Assembly (NCBI GenBank): GCA_004352715.1
Contig: SCFE01000002.1
Span: 1,318,530-1,382,529, forward strand
Length of the DNA: 64,000 bases
From: Hofstenia miamia
Taxonomy: Eukaryota > Xenacoelomorpha > Acoela
Reading direction: 5' to 3'
Shown here piece by piece: positions 34,936 to 45,572 of the stretch. Numbering within the stretch: position 1 is the first letter of the stretch; each line of letters opens with the position of its first letter. Under the pieces are notes generated by a model. It did not search any database. It saw nothing but the letters and a program-made list of their open reading frames with translations, and was not told the DNA's origin. The translations under genes were made by a program, and so were the position numbers.

Positions 34936-35039
34936 AGGGGTGATGCACTGTCAAACTAAAGTTTGATGAGAAAAATCAAAAGCGATTAGATCGCTGAAAT
35001 CAGGTAGGACAAGTTTGAAGATGTGATACACGGTCAAAC
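34936..35039. repeat. TIR-like GTGATRCAC-GTCAAAC motifs
   Basis: Two direct copies of a GGTGATGCACTGTCAAAC-like motif (34940-34957 and about 35020-35039), matching the cluster at 55848-56215. The second is cut by the gap. Confidence 0.6.
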
Positions 35040-36039
35040 NNNNNNNNNNNNNNNNNNNNNNNNNNNNNNNNNNNNNNNNNNNNNNNNNNNNNNNNNNNNN
35101 NNNNNNNNNNNNNNNNNNNNNNNNNNNNNNNNNNNNNNNNNNNNNNNNNNNNNNNNNNNNNNNNNNNNNNNNNNNNNNNNNNNNNNNNNNNNNNNNNNNN
35201 NNNNNNNNNNNNNNNNNNNNNNNNNNNNNNNNNNNNNNNNNNNNNNNNNNNNNNNNNNNNNNNNNNNNNNNNNNNNNNNNNNNNNNNNNNNNNNNNNNNN
35301 NNNNNNNNNNNNNNNNNNNNNNNNNNNNNNNNNNNNNNNNNNNNNNNNNNNNNNNNNNNNNNNNNNNNNNNNNNNNNNNNNNNNNNNNNNNNNNNNNNNN
35401 NNNNNNNNNNNNNNNNNNNNNNNNNNNNNNNNNNNNNNNNNNNNNNNNNNNNNNNNNNNNNNNNNNNNNNNNNNNNNNNNNNNNNNNNNNNNNNNNNNNN
35501 NNNNNNNNNNNNNNNNNNNNNNNNNNNNNNNNNNNNNNNNNNNNNNNNNNNNNNNNNNNNNNNNNNNNNNNNNNNNNNNNNNNNNNNNNNNNNNNNNNNN
35601 NNNNNNNNNNNNNNNNNNNNNNNNNNNNNNNNNNNNNNNNNNNNNNNNNNNNNNNNNNNNNNNNNNNNNNNNNNNNNNNNNNNNNNNNNNNNNNNNNNNN
35701 NNNNNNNNNNNNNNNNNNNNNNNNNNNNNNNNNNNNNNNNNNNNNNNNNNNNNNNNNNNNNNNNNNNNNNNNNNNNNNNNNNNNNNNNNNNNNNNNNNNN
35801 NNNNNNNNNNNNNNNNNNNNNNNNNNNNNNNNNNNNNNNNNNNNNNNNNNNNNNNNNNNNNNNNNNNNNNNNNNNNNNNNNNNNNNNNNNNNNNNNNNNN
35901 NNNNNNNNNNNNNNNNNNNNNNNNNNNNNNNNNNNNNNNNNNNNNNNNNNNNNNNNNNNNNNNNNNNNNNNNNNNNNNNNNNNNNNNNNNNNNNNNNNNN
36001 NNNNNNNNNNNNNNNNNNNNNNNNNNNNNNNNNNNNNNN
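35040..36039. other. Assembly gap, exactly 1000 N
   Basis: Second default-size gap; ends the duplicated contig. Confidence 1.
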
Positions 36040-37600
36040 CATGCAAGAGCTCGAAATTCCAAAACCACAAACCTCATTATTGCTTACTAATAATACATAG
36101 GAACAACATATTCAAATTTGATATCAGAAACATCATTAAAAATATTGTGCATAACAAATTATTTGTATTGTATCGTGCAAACATACAGTACATTAAATTT
36201 ATCATACAAAAATTGTATACGAATCTGTACACATTTAAATATAATAATAATAATAATGTAAGTTCAAAACTTGTTGAAACAAAATGCATGCAATACAGTT
36301 TATTCATTAACACACATTAAAATACAACAGTGTTCAAAAATTAACAATTCGTATTGTTATTGTGCATTATATATACAAATTCATATAATAATTGTATACT
36401 TTTTAAGTAAAAATAGTTAATATCTGCTTCTGGATAATTATAACCCCTACATTTTTAACAATGCAATGTCTTGAAACACGAAAATTTAAAAAAAATGTAA
36501 ATGAATTAAGAACTATATCAAAATCTTATTGAATATTTAATTATGACTACTAATTTTGCAACAAATAGCCATATTGAAAATTTTTGTTTTGAATGTTTGT
36601 TCATTAGTGATTTATATTGTATTAATTCAAATGAAATTACCTTATTAATGACAAAGTGCAATTGGATTTAGGTTCCCAAGATGATGAATTGTCCTCCCAC
36701 TCTAGCAGTTATTCTTCCTTCTTTAAAATTTTATGTAAAAACCAGAGTTATGGAAGCATACTTTTGTAATATAATATTACCGCAGTTGTATTCAAAGTAT
36801 ATTATTTAAATCACCATGAAATTTGTCATTTTGTATTTTTAGATGTAAATTTTATAGGTTGTTGTACACATCTTCTGGTGCACTCTAATCACAAGGAAGT
36901 CGCATAAATAAAATTGTATTCAGCAATTTAATAAAAAATTTATTCAGCAATTTAATAAAAAATTATTTCCATGATTATAGATTCGATTTGGAAAAAAATA
37001 CATACCCGGAAATAGATATTCTTGCTGCCAAAATTCGCCTCACTGGAAAATAACCATTAACATGACTTTTAATTATCAGACGGACATTTCTTCAAAGGGG
37101 TGCTCTTAATTGCATGATGACTGTACAGAAAATAAGCGAAGGAATTACAATTGAATGAAGTGATTTTGATTCGTTATGTGACAGCCAATCAAATTCCGAC
37201 CCCCGGTTTTTAAAATATTTCACCAAATTGAATAATATTATTAAATTCCTTTAAAATTTGTCAATTTTTTAACAAAAAGCTGCCATGAATTGTACAAAAA
37301 ACTAACCAAGTATATGAGTACTTTAACATTCACAAAAAATCTTAAGGGCATTTACTTTCATTTTCTCACCCCCGCTTTTAAATATATTGTATAATTTAGA
37401 AGAAATAGTGCAAAGTTGTATTTGCTAATGTATTAAGATAGGGCAAATCTGTCATTTTTGTACACCATCTGTTGAGAAAATTATTTTTCAGCAAAACAAA
37501 ATTTCGTCTAATATGGGGTTTCTTGGAGCGCATGTGCGGTGTTATACAATGAGCAATGTTTTATCCAGAAAATTAGACTTAGGAGGGCACAAACCGTTCG
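36040..37600. other. Unassigned AT-rich stretch
   Basis: No supported gene. 36912-36962 holds a short direct repeat of a TTCAGCAATTTAATAAAAAA unit. Confidence 0.5.
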
Positions 37601-37604
37601 CAGG

Positions 37605-37631
37605 GTATATATATATATATATATATATTAT

Positions 37632-37664
<33 letters not shown>

Positions 37665-37685
37665 CTCATATATATTGTATATATT
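37605..37685. repeat. (AT)n microsatellite
   Basis: Two TA tracts split by TTATTATTTTA. Confidence 0.9.
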
Positions 37686-37979
37686 TCATTTTAACCTAAC
37701 AAACGGAACACGCATTATAAATGTTTATGTTATCAATTACTAATAATGTATTATTTCTCCCTACACCTCACTAATGCAACCTTTATTAGGATGGCTAACA
37801 CACTTATTGCCCCGTAGATCAGTGGGTGAGGCGGGTTTTGAATACAGGCTGATGCACTGTTAACTGTTCCAATTTGAATAGGAAACACTTCTTTAATTTT
37901 GTAGCAGAGTGATTTCTAGAAAATGTCTTACTTCTTAGAGTTTAATAAATCTTATCAGAAAATTTAGGCCAATCCCTGC

Positions 37980-38189
37980 TCAGCCTGAAGCCGCTCCAAC
38001 CCACTTAATTCCGATTCGGCATATTTTCATGAGATTTTTTAAGAAGTTTTCTACAATTTTGCGGCTTGCTATATCAAAGTAAGGTATTTTAGAATAGAAA
38101 CCATCAATAAAATCTGGGCATTGAATTGGAAATTCTAAATTCAGTTCTTCAAGAGTATATGATACTAATATACATACAATTTCAAAACG
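37980..38189 (-). other. Possible exon or coding remnant of unknown family
   Basis: The minus frame is open for 69 codons and ends at TGA (37982-37980). It has a protein-like composition: TLEELNLEFPIQCPDFIDGF, SKIPYFDIASRKIVENFLKN, IKWVGAASG. An acceptor-like TATATTAG lies at about 38172 and a stronger TTTTTCTGTTATCAG at about 38260 on the same strand, so it could be a terminal exon. Reading through the TGA gives AGIGLNFLIRF, so a pseudogene is also possible. I do not recognise the family. Confidence 0.35.
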
Positions 38190-38192
38190 TTA

Positions 38193-39192
38193 AAAAATTA
38201 TATGGCATTCACTACAACTGTAGTGACCAGCGCAGGTTTATCTCTGACTTCAACTCCTGATAACAGAAAAATGCACAGGATTGGGGATCATTTCGAATTA
38301 AGCTGACAGAAAAAACCATTAGTTAAACATTTCATTGAAAATGGCTATATTTCTCATTCTTAGTTTCACTTAAGTAGCGCATTAAATTGCCCCTCGCCAT
38401 AAATTACAGAAACGCAGGAGTAGGCAATTTTTAATTGGAACCCTACAAATAGATGTTTCTTGTTTAGTAAATTAATCATTTTTTGCGTTCCAAACAATAG
38501 ATTATTGCCAACTTTTGGCAACAATTAGAATAAAAATATTATATCAAAAATCATAGTAAGTTAACTAGTTTATTAATAAAAATCAATATATAACACATAA
38601 AAAATTTTTCAAAGAAAAATCATAATTGTGAGATAACAAAAAGGGTTACTTGTAGTTCATACATCTGTTAGCAGTAAGAAGAAATGGTTCTACAAAATCA
38701 AAACTTAAATATTGCCACTAATCATAATTGCTAATTGCAAATTCGATTCTGTCATACATACTATATATAAATGCGGTGATCATAGTTTAATTTCTTTTGG
38801 TTTGGCATGATAAGGTGAGGTATCCGACAGAATATCACAAAGGTGCGCAATAAGGTTAATGTTAAGCCTTCAATATGCATAAAATGGTGAATTGGGTTGT
38901 GGAAGCATTACACGTTTTTGGGTCATCAAATTATCCAGTACATTCCACAGCCAATTCTATATAAATTTACTAGACAGGATGATAATGCTTCTGGAATCGG
39001 GAATTGATTATATATTTCAGCAAGATTTAAGTGAATCTTAACTATTTGGCAATTGATTTTTTAAAATATTCAATAGGTTAATTAATTTGCAATTTTTGCA
39101 ATAATTGCAATATCAATTTAATATTGTCTACCCTTGCAGACATAGAGTATAGAACCAAGAGTTATTTACATATTATGTTGTACAATTGTTAT
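38193..39192. other. Unassigned stretch
   Basis: Nothing recognised apart from the acceptor-like site near 38260 (-). Confidence 0.45.
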
Positions 39193-39212
39193 AGGTAGGG
39201 GCGTACGCAGGG
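39193..39212 (+). repeat. Possible hAT terminal end
   Basis: TAGGGGCGTACGCAGGG resembles hAT ends of the CAGGGGCGTACCCAGG type. No partner end is visible; the sequence enters a gap at 39251. Confidence 0.35.
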
Positions 39213-39250
39213 TTTTCCAACGGTGGAATATCTCCGCCGTAACTTACGGC

Positions 39251-40190
39251 NNNNNNNNNNNNNNNNNNNNNNNNNNNNNNNNNNNNNNNNNNNNNNNNNN
39301 NNNNNNNNNNNNNNNNNNNNNNNNNNNNNNNNNNNNNNNNNNNNNNNNNNNNNNNNNNNNNNNNNNNNNNNNNNNNNNNNNNNNNNNNNNNNNNNNNNNN
39401 NNNNNNNNNNNNNNNNNNNNNNNNNNNNNNNNNNNNNNNNNNNNNNNNNNNNNNNNNNNNNNNNNNNNNNNNNNNNNNNNNNNNNNNNNNNNNNNNNNNN
39501 NNNNNNNNNNNNNNNNNNNNNNNNNNNNNNNNNNNNNNNNNNNNNNNNNNNNNNNNNNNNNNNNNNNNNNNNNNNNNNNNNNNNNNNNNNNNNNNNNNNN
39601 NNNNNNNNNNNNNNNNNNNNNNNNNNNNNNNNNNNNNNNNNNNNNNNNNNNNNNNNNNNNNNNNNNNNNNNNNNNNNNNNNNNNNNNNNNNNNNNNNNNN
39701 NNNNNNNNNNNNNNNNNNNNNNNNNNNNNNNNNNNNNNNNNNNNNNNNNNNNNNNNNNNNNNNNNNNNNNNNNNNNNNNNNNNNNNNNNNNNNNNNNNNN
39801 NNNNNNNNNNNNNNNNNNNNNNNNNNNNNNNNNNNNNNNNNNNNNNNNNNNNNNNNNNNNNNNNNNNNNNNNNNNNNNNNNNNNNNNNNNNNNNNNNNNN
39901 NNNNNNNNNNNNNNNNNNNNNNNNNNNNNNNNNNNNNNNNNNNNNNNNNNNNNNNNNNNNNNNNNNNNNNNNNNNNNNNNNNNNNNNNNNNNNNNNNNNN
40001 NNNNNNNNNNNNNNNNNNNNNNNNNNNNNNNNNNNNNNNNNNNNNNNNNNNNNNNNNNNNNNNNNNNNNNNNNNNNNNNNNNNNNNNNNNNNNNNNNNNN
40101 NNNNNNNNNNNNNNNNNNNNNNNNNNNNNNNNNNNNNNNNNNNNNNNNNNNNNNNNNNNNNNNNNNNNNNNNNNNNNNNNNNNNNNNNNN
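39251..40190. other. Assembly gap (940 N)
   Basis: Hides the middle and 3' part of Mar-3B. Confidence 1.
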
Positions 40191-40634
40191 TTAAGGTCAT
40201 ACGAGATGTTAAGGTCTTCGGATAGTTCTCGAATAGTCATTCGCCTGTTTGAACGAACCATTGTTTCCACTTTTTGCACATTTTCATCTCGTCTTCAACA
40301 GACTCATTTCCGTTTTTAAATCGGTCATACCACTTGTAAACAGTCTTCAGAGTTACCACATTATCGCTGTACACCGATTTTAACATTTCGTGAGCTTCTT
40401 TGGCGTTCTTTTTCAACTTAAAACAAAACTTAATGTTAATGCGTTGTTCGAAATCCATGTTGCGCGACAGACACTTTAGCGGCTCTGGTAGCTGACTGAC
40501 AAGTTCGAACGTGTTGCAACTTGTCCCGGCCAGTCTCAGTTGATCACGCTACTGGACAAATTACAGCATATGGATGTAGCGTCAGCAGTTGCCGCTATAA
40601 AAATTCATTCAGCGTATTTTTTTATCACACCTCG
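40191..40634 (-). mobile_element. Mar-3B: mariner 5' part (terminal repeat and transposase N-terminus)
   Basis: The terminal repeat at 40613-40634 is the exact reverse complement of the Mar-3A end at 31270 and is followed by TA (40635-40636). The transposase starts at an ATG at 40458: MDFEQRINIKFCFKLKKNA, then TVYKWYDRFKNG, the first helix-turn-helix of mariners. At VEDE (about 40295) the frame jumps: the GRPS linker is missing and the second helix-turn-helix (RRMTIRELSEDLNIS) continues in another frame, so a small deletion has shifted it. The remainder is in the gap. Confidence 0.88.
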
Positions 40635-40636
40635 TA

Positions 40637-41247
40637 CATGAATGACAAATTTTATATTATGAAATTATATATAATTTGGACTTGTATTTATCTCAAACCG
40701 TTTTAAACTAATGTATTTAAGGTTATATGTGAAAAGTTCTAAACTGCAAAAACATTTTTTTAAACCAAAATATTACTTATTGTCAGAGTTGGATAATGGG
40801 AACGTAAACAAATGCTTACTATTTTGTAGCACTTATTAAATTAATGATTTTGCAGATTTTCAAAATGATTTTGAAAGTTTCTTTAAACTTTGACCTGGGC
40901 ATTTATCTTAACAAACCTTCCTTTGGTGACTGTATAGTTACGAATCGTTTTGATCCCATTTCGGACAATTTTGTCCAAGCAAATGACATTTGAAAATATT
41001 TGTGTGTTCGCATGTAATGCTACACATTTGTGATTTCGATCAAAGTACTTTCTATGCTCGATTTACTTGAAGGTACTAACGACTGTTCTATTAAAAACTT
41101 GCTGTTTAAAAAACTTTCAAATTTCCCCAATAACAAATGCTCAAATATAGTCGTGAAAGTATAATTTCTTTGAAGAAACCATCAGATTATAAAAAATATA
41201 CTCGGTTTGTCAGGGTTAACAATGGGAACAAGTCAACTCCCATGATT
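40637..41247. other. Unassigned stretch
   Basis: No feature beyond the 3' flank of the membrane protein gene. Confidence 0.5.
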
Positions 41248-41253
41248 TTTATT
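41248..41253 (-). other. Polyadenylation hexamer
   Basis: AATAAA on the minus strand, about 150 bases after the stop of the gene at 41401-42105. Confidence 0.45.
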
Positions 41254-41400
41254 GCATTTGTGAGATCACGCTTCTTTTATAGAATGCAAAATATGTAGGC
41301 AACTAATTTTGTTTAGAATTTATCGTATTTTCTAAAGCTATACAACTTTACTAAATGAATTCAAAATTGCCTTGTACTACAGTGCTAATATTTACATCAC

Positions 41401-42105
41401 TTAATTAAATCTGTCCAGATCTTCAAGTTCTCTTTTCTCTTGTGCTCGTATTTCTTCAATTTTTATCTTCTTAAGGATGTGATTATACTTACCCATTCTC
41501 ATTCCGATTGTAATCATATGGATGAGAAATCCGAAAGCAGCAAATGTTAAGCCCAAAATACTGGAAAATATGGCCCACCACATCTTTTCACTATCATGAT
41601 GAAGGACTTTGTAGTCCGAGCCCCGTATTGTAGTGTTTCCGACGACATAGTATTTCTCAATTAGAAATGTGCGTATATCCAAGTCAAAATCGAATTCTGA
41701 TTTGCTAATATACCATGCATTTAGAATTATAGCTGTAATAATAGAAGCAGAAATTATGAGGAATATTACGAAACAACTGATCGAAAATGCAATGAGCAGA
41801 AAGAAGGCATTCATCCACCAAAGACTTCTAGGTGATAGTGAAATTGGACAGCAATTGTCGCTTCGATTAAGGAAATCCATTTTTTCCACAATAAACAGCA
41901 AAACGGATGTAACTGCGAATATTACGCCAACTGCAATGCAAAAGTTTACAACGTTTTCATGAATATATTCTTGTAATATTTTTGAAGTTAAAGAATACCT
42001 TTCAAAAAAGTTGTAAATATACTTTTCGAGAGAGATGCATTGATAAATGAAGCTTCCCCCACCGCCCAGAATTGGTACTGAGGCATAAAACGCTCGGAAT
42101 TGCAT
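41401..42105 (-). CDS. Multi-pass membrane protein of unknown family
   Basis: A 234-residue single-exon frame. The first ATG is at 42105; an upstream in-frame TTG at 42141 is not used as a start here. Hydrophobic segments lie at about 52-74, 97-133 (long enough for one or two passes) and 176-200; a weaker one with GGGG lies at about 10-25. A hydrophilic loop with N-glycosylation sequon NTT (157-159) lies between the second and third segments. The C-terminus (205-234) is a charged helix (KKIKIEEIRAQEKRELEDL) that may form a coiled coil. The arrangement is compatible with a tetraspan protein with a charged cytoplasmic tail. I see no signature that names the family. No transposon motif is present, and the frame is intact, which argues for a host gene. 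Confidence 0.65.
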   Translation of the reverse strand: MQFRAFYASVPILGGGGSFIYQCISLEKYIYNFFERYSLTSKILQEYIHENVVNFCIAVGVIFAVTSVLLFIVEKMDFLNRSDNCCPISLSPRSLWWMNAFFLLIAFSISCFVIFLIISASIITAIILNAWYISKSEFDFDLDIRTFLIEKYYVVGNTTIRGSDYKVLHHDSEKMWWAIFSSILGLTFAAFGFLIHMITIGMRMGKYNHILKKIKIEEIRAQEKRELEDLDRFN

Positions 42106-43164
42106 TTTGAAATGTCTTGAAATGCGACATATAGCTGCCAAATTTCTAAGTACTTACTCACGTGCATTGAATTGTAATGTACGTTATTATACAAGCACAA
42201 GTTGGTATTTAGAGCGGATACTTTGACGTAAAAATTATTTTAATCTCTTAAATATCTTATTGCACCAGATCATTGCACTCTTTCTACAATCGATTAAATG
42301 TAGTTTTAGAAAATTCGAGTAATCAAACGTATACAATAATTGATTTTGAGAATAAATGCATTTTTAAAATATTAGTTACTTTATCTATTAGGGGTTTCAG
42401 TAAATACTATAACACAAAATATCCAAAATTTATCACGACTGCAATTTGACATAATTAAATTTGTGTTTAGAAGGGAAGACTGGGACTGGTCGGGAGCGGC
42501 ATTTATTTAAGGTGTGGGTCATTCGCGAAATGTGGAGAATACTATATACAATATAATATTGTGCGACCGGAAACGGCTTCAAAATTTGTGGCCATAGCAG
42601 GCTACAAGTGAAAATTGAAGGCCGGCTGCACCCAGCCAAAAAGATCCAGCAGCAAAACACTACTGAATATCTGATTAGAATTCATGAATAAATTCAAGAG
42701 TCTAAGCGACAGTATCAAAAATGTGGAAAGCAGACTTACTCTTGTCGAAGCCATTGACATAGTCGACGCAAGAACCCCAACTTCTCAGAGCTGCACAGGT
42801 TCGCATCTGTTCTATGAATGGATAAAACAAACTTTAAGATGCATTTTTTCGAGACGTATCAATTGCTTTATGTGAAATTTTCTCATTAATTGAGAAGCCT
42901 TTGTCTTATAAGAGACTGTATCTGACAGTTAAATATTTGGAACATATTATTTTCATTCAATGGAAAAAGAAACTAATTGTATTCAACTTGTTCTGCGCAA
43001 ATTTTAATAAAATATCAGCTGATATTTACGTACCTCGTTTCCCGATCTCTTCCACTCAGGAGCAGCTTCAGGATTTTTAAAGGGGGAGCACACTCAGCAA
43101 TTCTTTGTCAACGATATTCTATCGTAAAATGATAATATAAATAAATATAAACCGAAGCAAAACT
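42106..43164. other. Unassigned stretch
   Basis: Presumably the promoter of the minus-strand membrane protein gene at its left edge. A GTGAGTAAG donor-like site at about 42170-42160 on the minus strand could belong to a 5' exon. No other feature seen. Confidence 0.45.
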
Positions 43165-44050
43165 ATGCTGGAAAACTTAATCGCCAATTTTATCTAACAA
43201 ATTGATCAATAACATCATTTATGCCACAATCCTTTGCTTTGTTTTGTGATTGTACAAGAAGGCAAGCCCTGTTAATCGCTCGCCTCTCAAGATGAATGCA
43301 AGAACGACTTTAATAAACGCAAAACTGAAATTTCCGTTCAGCTGTACACGTGGTTACTGTAAGAGTAGCAAATATTTTAAGAAGCGTAGCAATATTTGGA
43401 AAAGATGGGTTGGCAGAACCGAATGCTGTTACAACATCACTGGGTGCGATTAATTTGTCTTTCCAGTTGGAAACCGAAAGCTCAATCTCCGTGTTTAAGG
43501 ATTTCTTTGTAGAACTCCACACCTTTAAATCTGCAAATACATTAACCATTTTAATAGGAAGACACTGAGACATACGCCGAGTGTAAGCAAAATAATAAAT
43601 CAATGAGACAAAAATATCTGTTAATTATAAGTTTAAATAATCATTAATTTGCAGAGAAATGCATACCAGTATCAATGAAATTAATAGGTCAAAATACTGC
43701 TGAAAACTCAAATTAATGTAAACTTAATAATTTTTGAGAACCTGCAAGTAAGCCCTGAAATTATGTAATCCAGAAACGGGTAGAATATGCTGCCCTTATA
43801 ATGTTACTTTTGATCAATAGTGTTAATTGAATTGCTGTTCCTCGTCGCTGGCGACAAGCTGAAGGCAGAGCGTAGATTCTAATTTCTCTTACAAGCTGCT
43901 CTGCTAATGAATACACGTTATTGAAGCATCCGGAACCTCTGTAATCACGCCAGGTGATCAATTGTCTACGAACATTCTCCACATGGTCACCTATTCCAAG
44001 TCACTTTCTTGCAAGTAAATGCTCAAGGTCTTTGTAGCATCTAAAACTTG
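43165..44050 (-). mobile_element. hAT transposase C-terminal fragment
   Basis: Minus-strand frames read ATKTLSIYLQESDLE (about 44035), then YRGSGCFNNVYSLAEQL and IYALPSACRQRRG (43930-43850), then PSFPNIATLLKIFATLTVTTCTAERKF (43395-43320). Further on come RAINRACLLVQSQN and NDVIDQFVR. This is the order of the hAT transposase C-terminal half (ZMYM1-like): LPRxCxRQxxR, then PNIxxLLxIxLTLPVTTCTAERSFS. Stops and frameshifts are frequent. No terminal repeats recognised. Confidence 0.75.
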
Positions 44051-45128
44051 ACGTGGACATTGAAAACACAGAGACTGTTTTAAATGACATTCAAGCGAGT
44101 TTTAATTTGAAACTAGAAAATATGAAAAAATCGTCAAAAAGCCGCGCCTGCTATCACTGCCATAATCGTTCGTGATTATCGAAAAATCCAAAAATTCCCA
44201 TTATGTGCTCTGTAAAGAAAGTTTTATTAAATGTTCCAGATACATTCCTTCCTCAATTTTGATCACTCAGCAAGCGAATTGATTTTAGCGTACAGATGCC
44301 AATTTAAATGCCTTACCCTGCAAAAATGTAATATCTCCTAAAAAGTGATTTATTACATATGTAGTATTTTTCTGTAGGTAGTGAGCCAACTTGTACTATA
44401 TTTTTATGACTATTTCTTTATTAATTTAGAAAGTAACCGCCAATGACAATGCAATCCAATAAAAATAAGTAAAGTATATGGTTTCTGATCTGCATTGAAA
44501 AAACAGACTACCATCATAATGATATGCAAATGTACATAAACAGAAATATTAATTATAAACATTGAAATTGATGTGCTCAATTTATATTTTTTAAATGCTT
44601 ATTTTTGAATCTACAGCGTGAAGCTATGTAAACGGTATGTTTACATTCCTAATGTACAAATCTGTGCTAAATTTCGAAATATGTCTAATGTTTACATTTG
44701 CAAACACACAAATATGATGGAAAATGCGTGCAAAATTCGAAAATGTATTGACTCAGACAAGTGATAGCCGGAATGTGAGCGCAAAGCTCCTGCTCGAAGT
44801 AAATGAGTAAAAAAATTGTAGTTGAACTTGGACTTTAGATTGCCATGTAGTCCATTTGCGTATATGTCGCAATTGTTAGGAAATGTTTACAGCGTGGAGA
44901 AATTTCGCAATTGTTTTAGAATTTAAAATCTTTTATATATTGTTTGTGATAAAGTTGAATTTGCATACGTCTTATTAACTATGAAGTAAAAATGTATGTT
45001 GCTTTAAAAAACGTTTCAACTTGTAGTTGGCAAAAGGATTTCTTGCATATCTGTTCTTGTTTATTGAATTTTGAGTACAAATCGTTTTGAGAATTGTTTT
45101 ATTATATGATTGATATAAAATTGTTATA
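44051..45128. other. Unassigned stretch
   Basis: Nothing recognised. Confidence 0.5.
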
Positions 45129-45139
45129 GTGTGTTTTTT

Positions 45140-45465
45140 TTTAATTTACATTCTGAAACATATATTGAGTTGGAAAATATTTGAATTAAGAATCAACCTA
45201 AAGTTGGTCTTGTATATTTCTTCAAGATTTTCTTTAGAAAACATATTGCTTGATAAAATCTTTGAGCTTAGGATAGCTATAAATTATTTGTTGTATATTC
45301 TTTTTAATCGTTCAAATAAAAATATGTATTGCTTGCAGAAATGTTTGAAATTAGGCTGCTATAAAGGTGTTCTTGTATATATTTTCAAATTGTTCTTTAG
45401 AAAAAATATATTGCTTGGGGAAATGTTTGAATTTAGGATAGCTATAGAGTATTAACTTGCATATT
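45140..45465 (+). repeat. Minisatellite, four units of 81-83 bases
   Basis: The phrase ATTGxxTxxxxAAAT-TTTGA recurs at about 45164, 45245, 45328 and 45410. The 108-codon open frame through it is a translation of the repeat and not a gene. Confidence 0.8.
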
Positions 45466-45469
45466 TCTT

Positions 45470-45565
45470 CGTCAGAGATGGAATCGGATCCAAAATTTAA
45501 GGATCCGATCCAATCCGAATTTTTAAAAGAATTTTAGTTTTGGATCCAAAACGGATCCGAATATA
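45470..45565. repeat. GGATCC-rich block, MITE end of the 21-kb type
   Basis: ATGGAATCGGATCCAAAATT followed by inverted GGATCCGATCCAATCCG. Similar to the reversed right end at 21230-21330. Confidence 0.35.
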
Positions 45566-45572
45566 AATAAGT

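Larger units (their letters stand above)
32640..35039. repeat. Duplicated block, copy A (contig between two gaps)
   Basis: This 2.4-kb contig aligns with 52932-54026 and 55336-56158. Differences: copy A lacks about 40 bases present at 53013-53052, has a few substitutions, and contains 33725-34408 where the other copy has an N and a LINE fragment. Both its ends are 1000-N gaps. Confidence 0.92.

Noticed and set aside
31338-36090. Long open frames of 300 or more codons in several frames
   Set aside because: They consist almost wholly of N and arise from assembly gaps.
37800-37845. tRNA-like GTAGATCAGTGGG and GGGTTTTGAAT
   Set aside because: Boxes are too close together and no acceptor stem pairs; at best a decayed SINE.
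45129-45455. 108-codon hydrophobic open frame
   Set aside because: Translation of the 82-base minisatellite.
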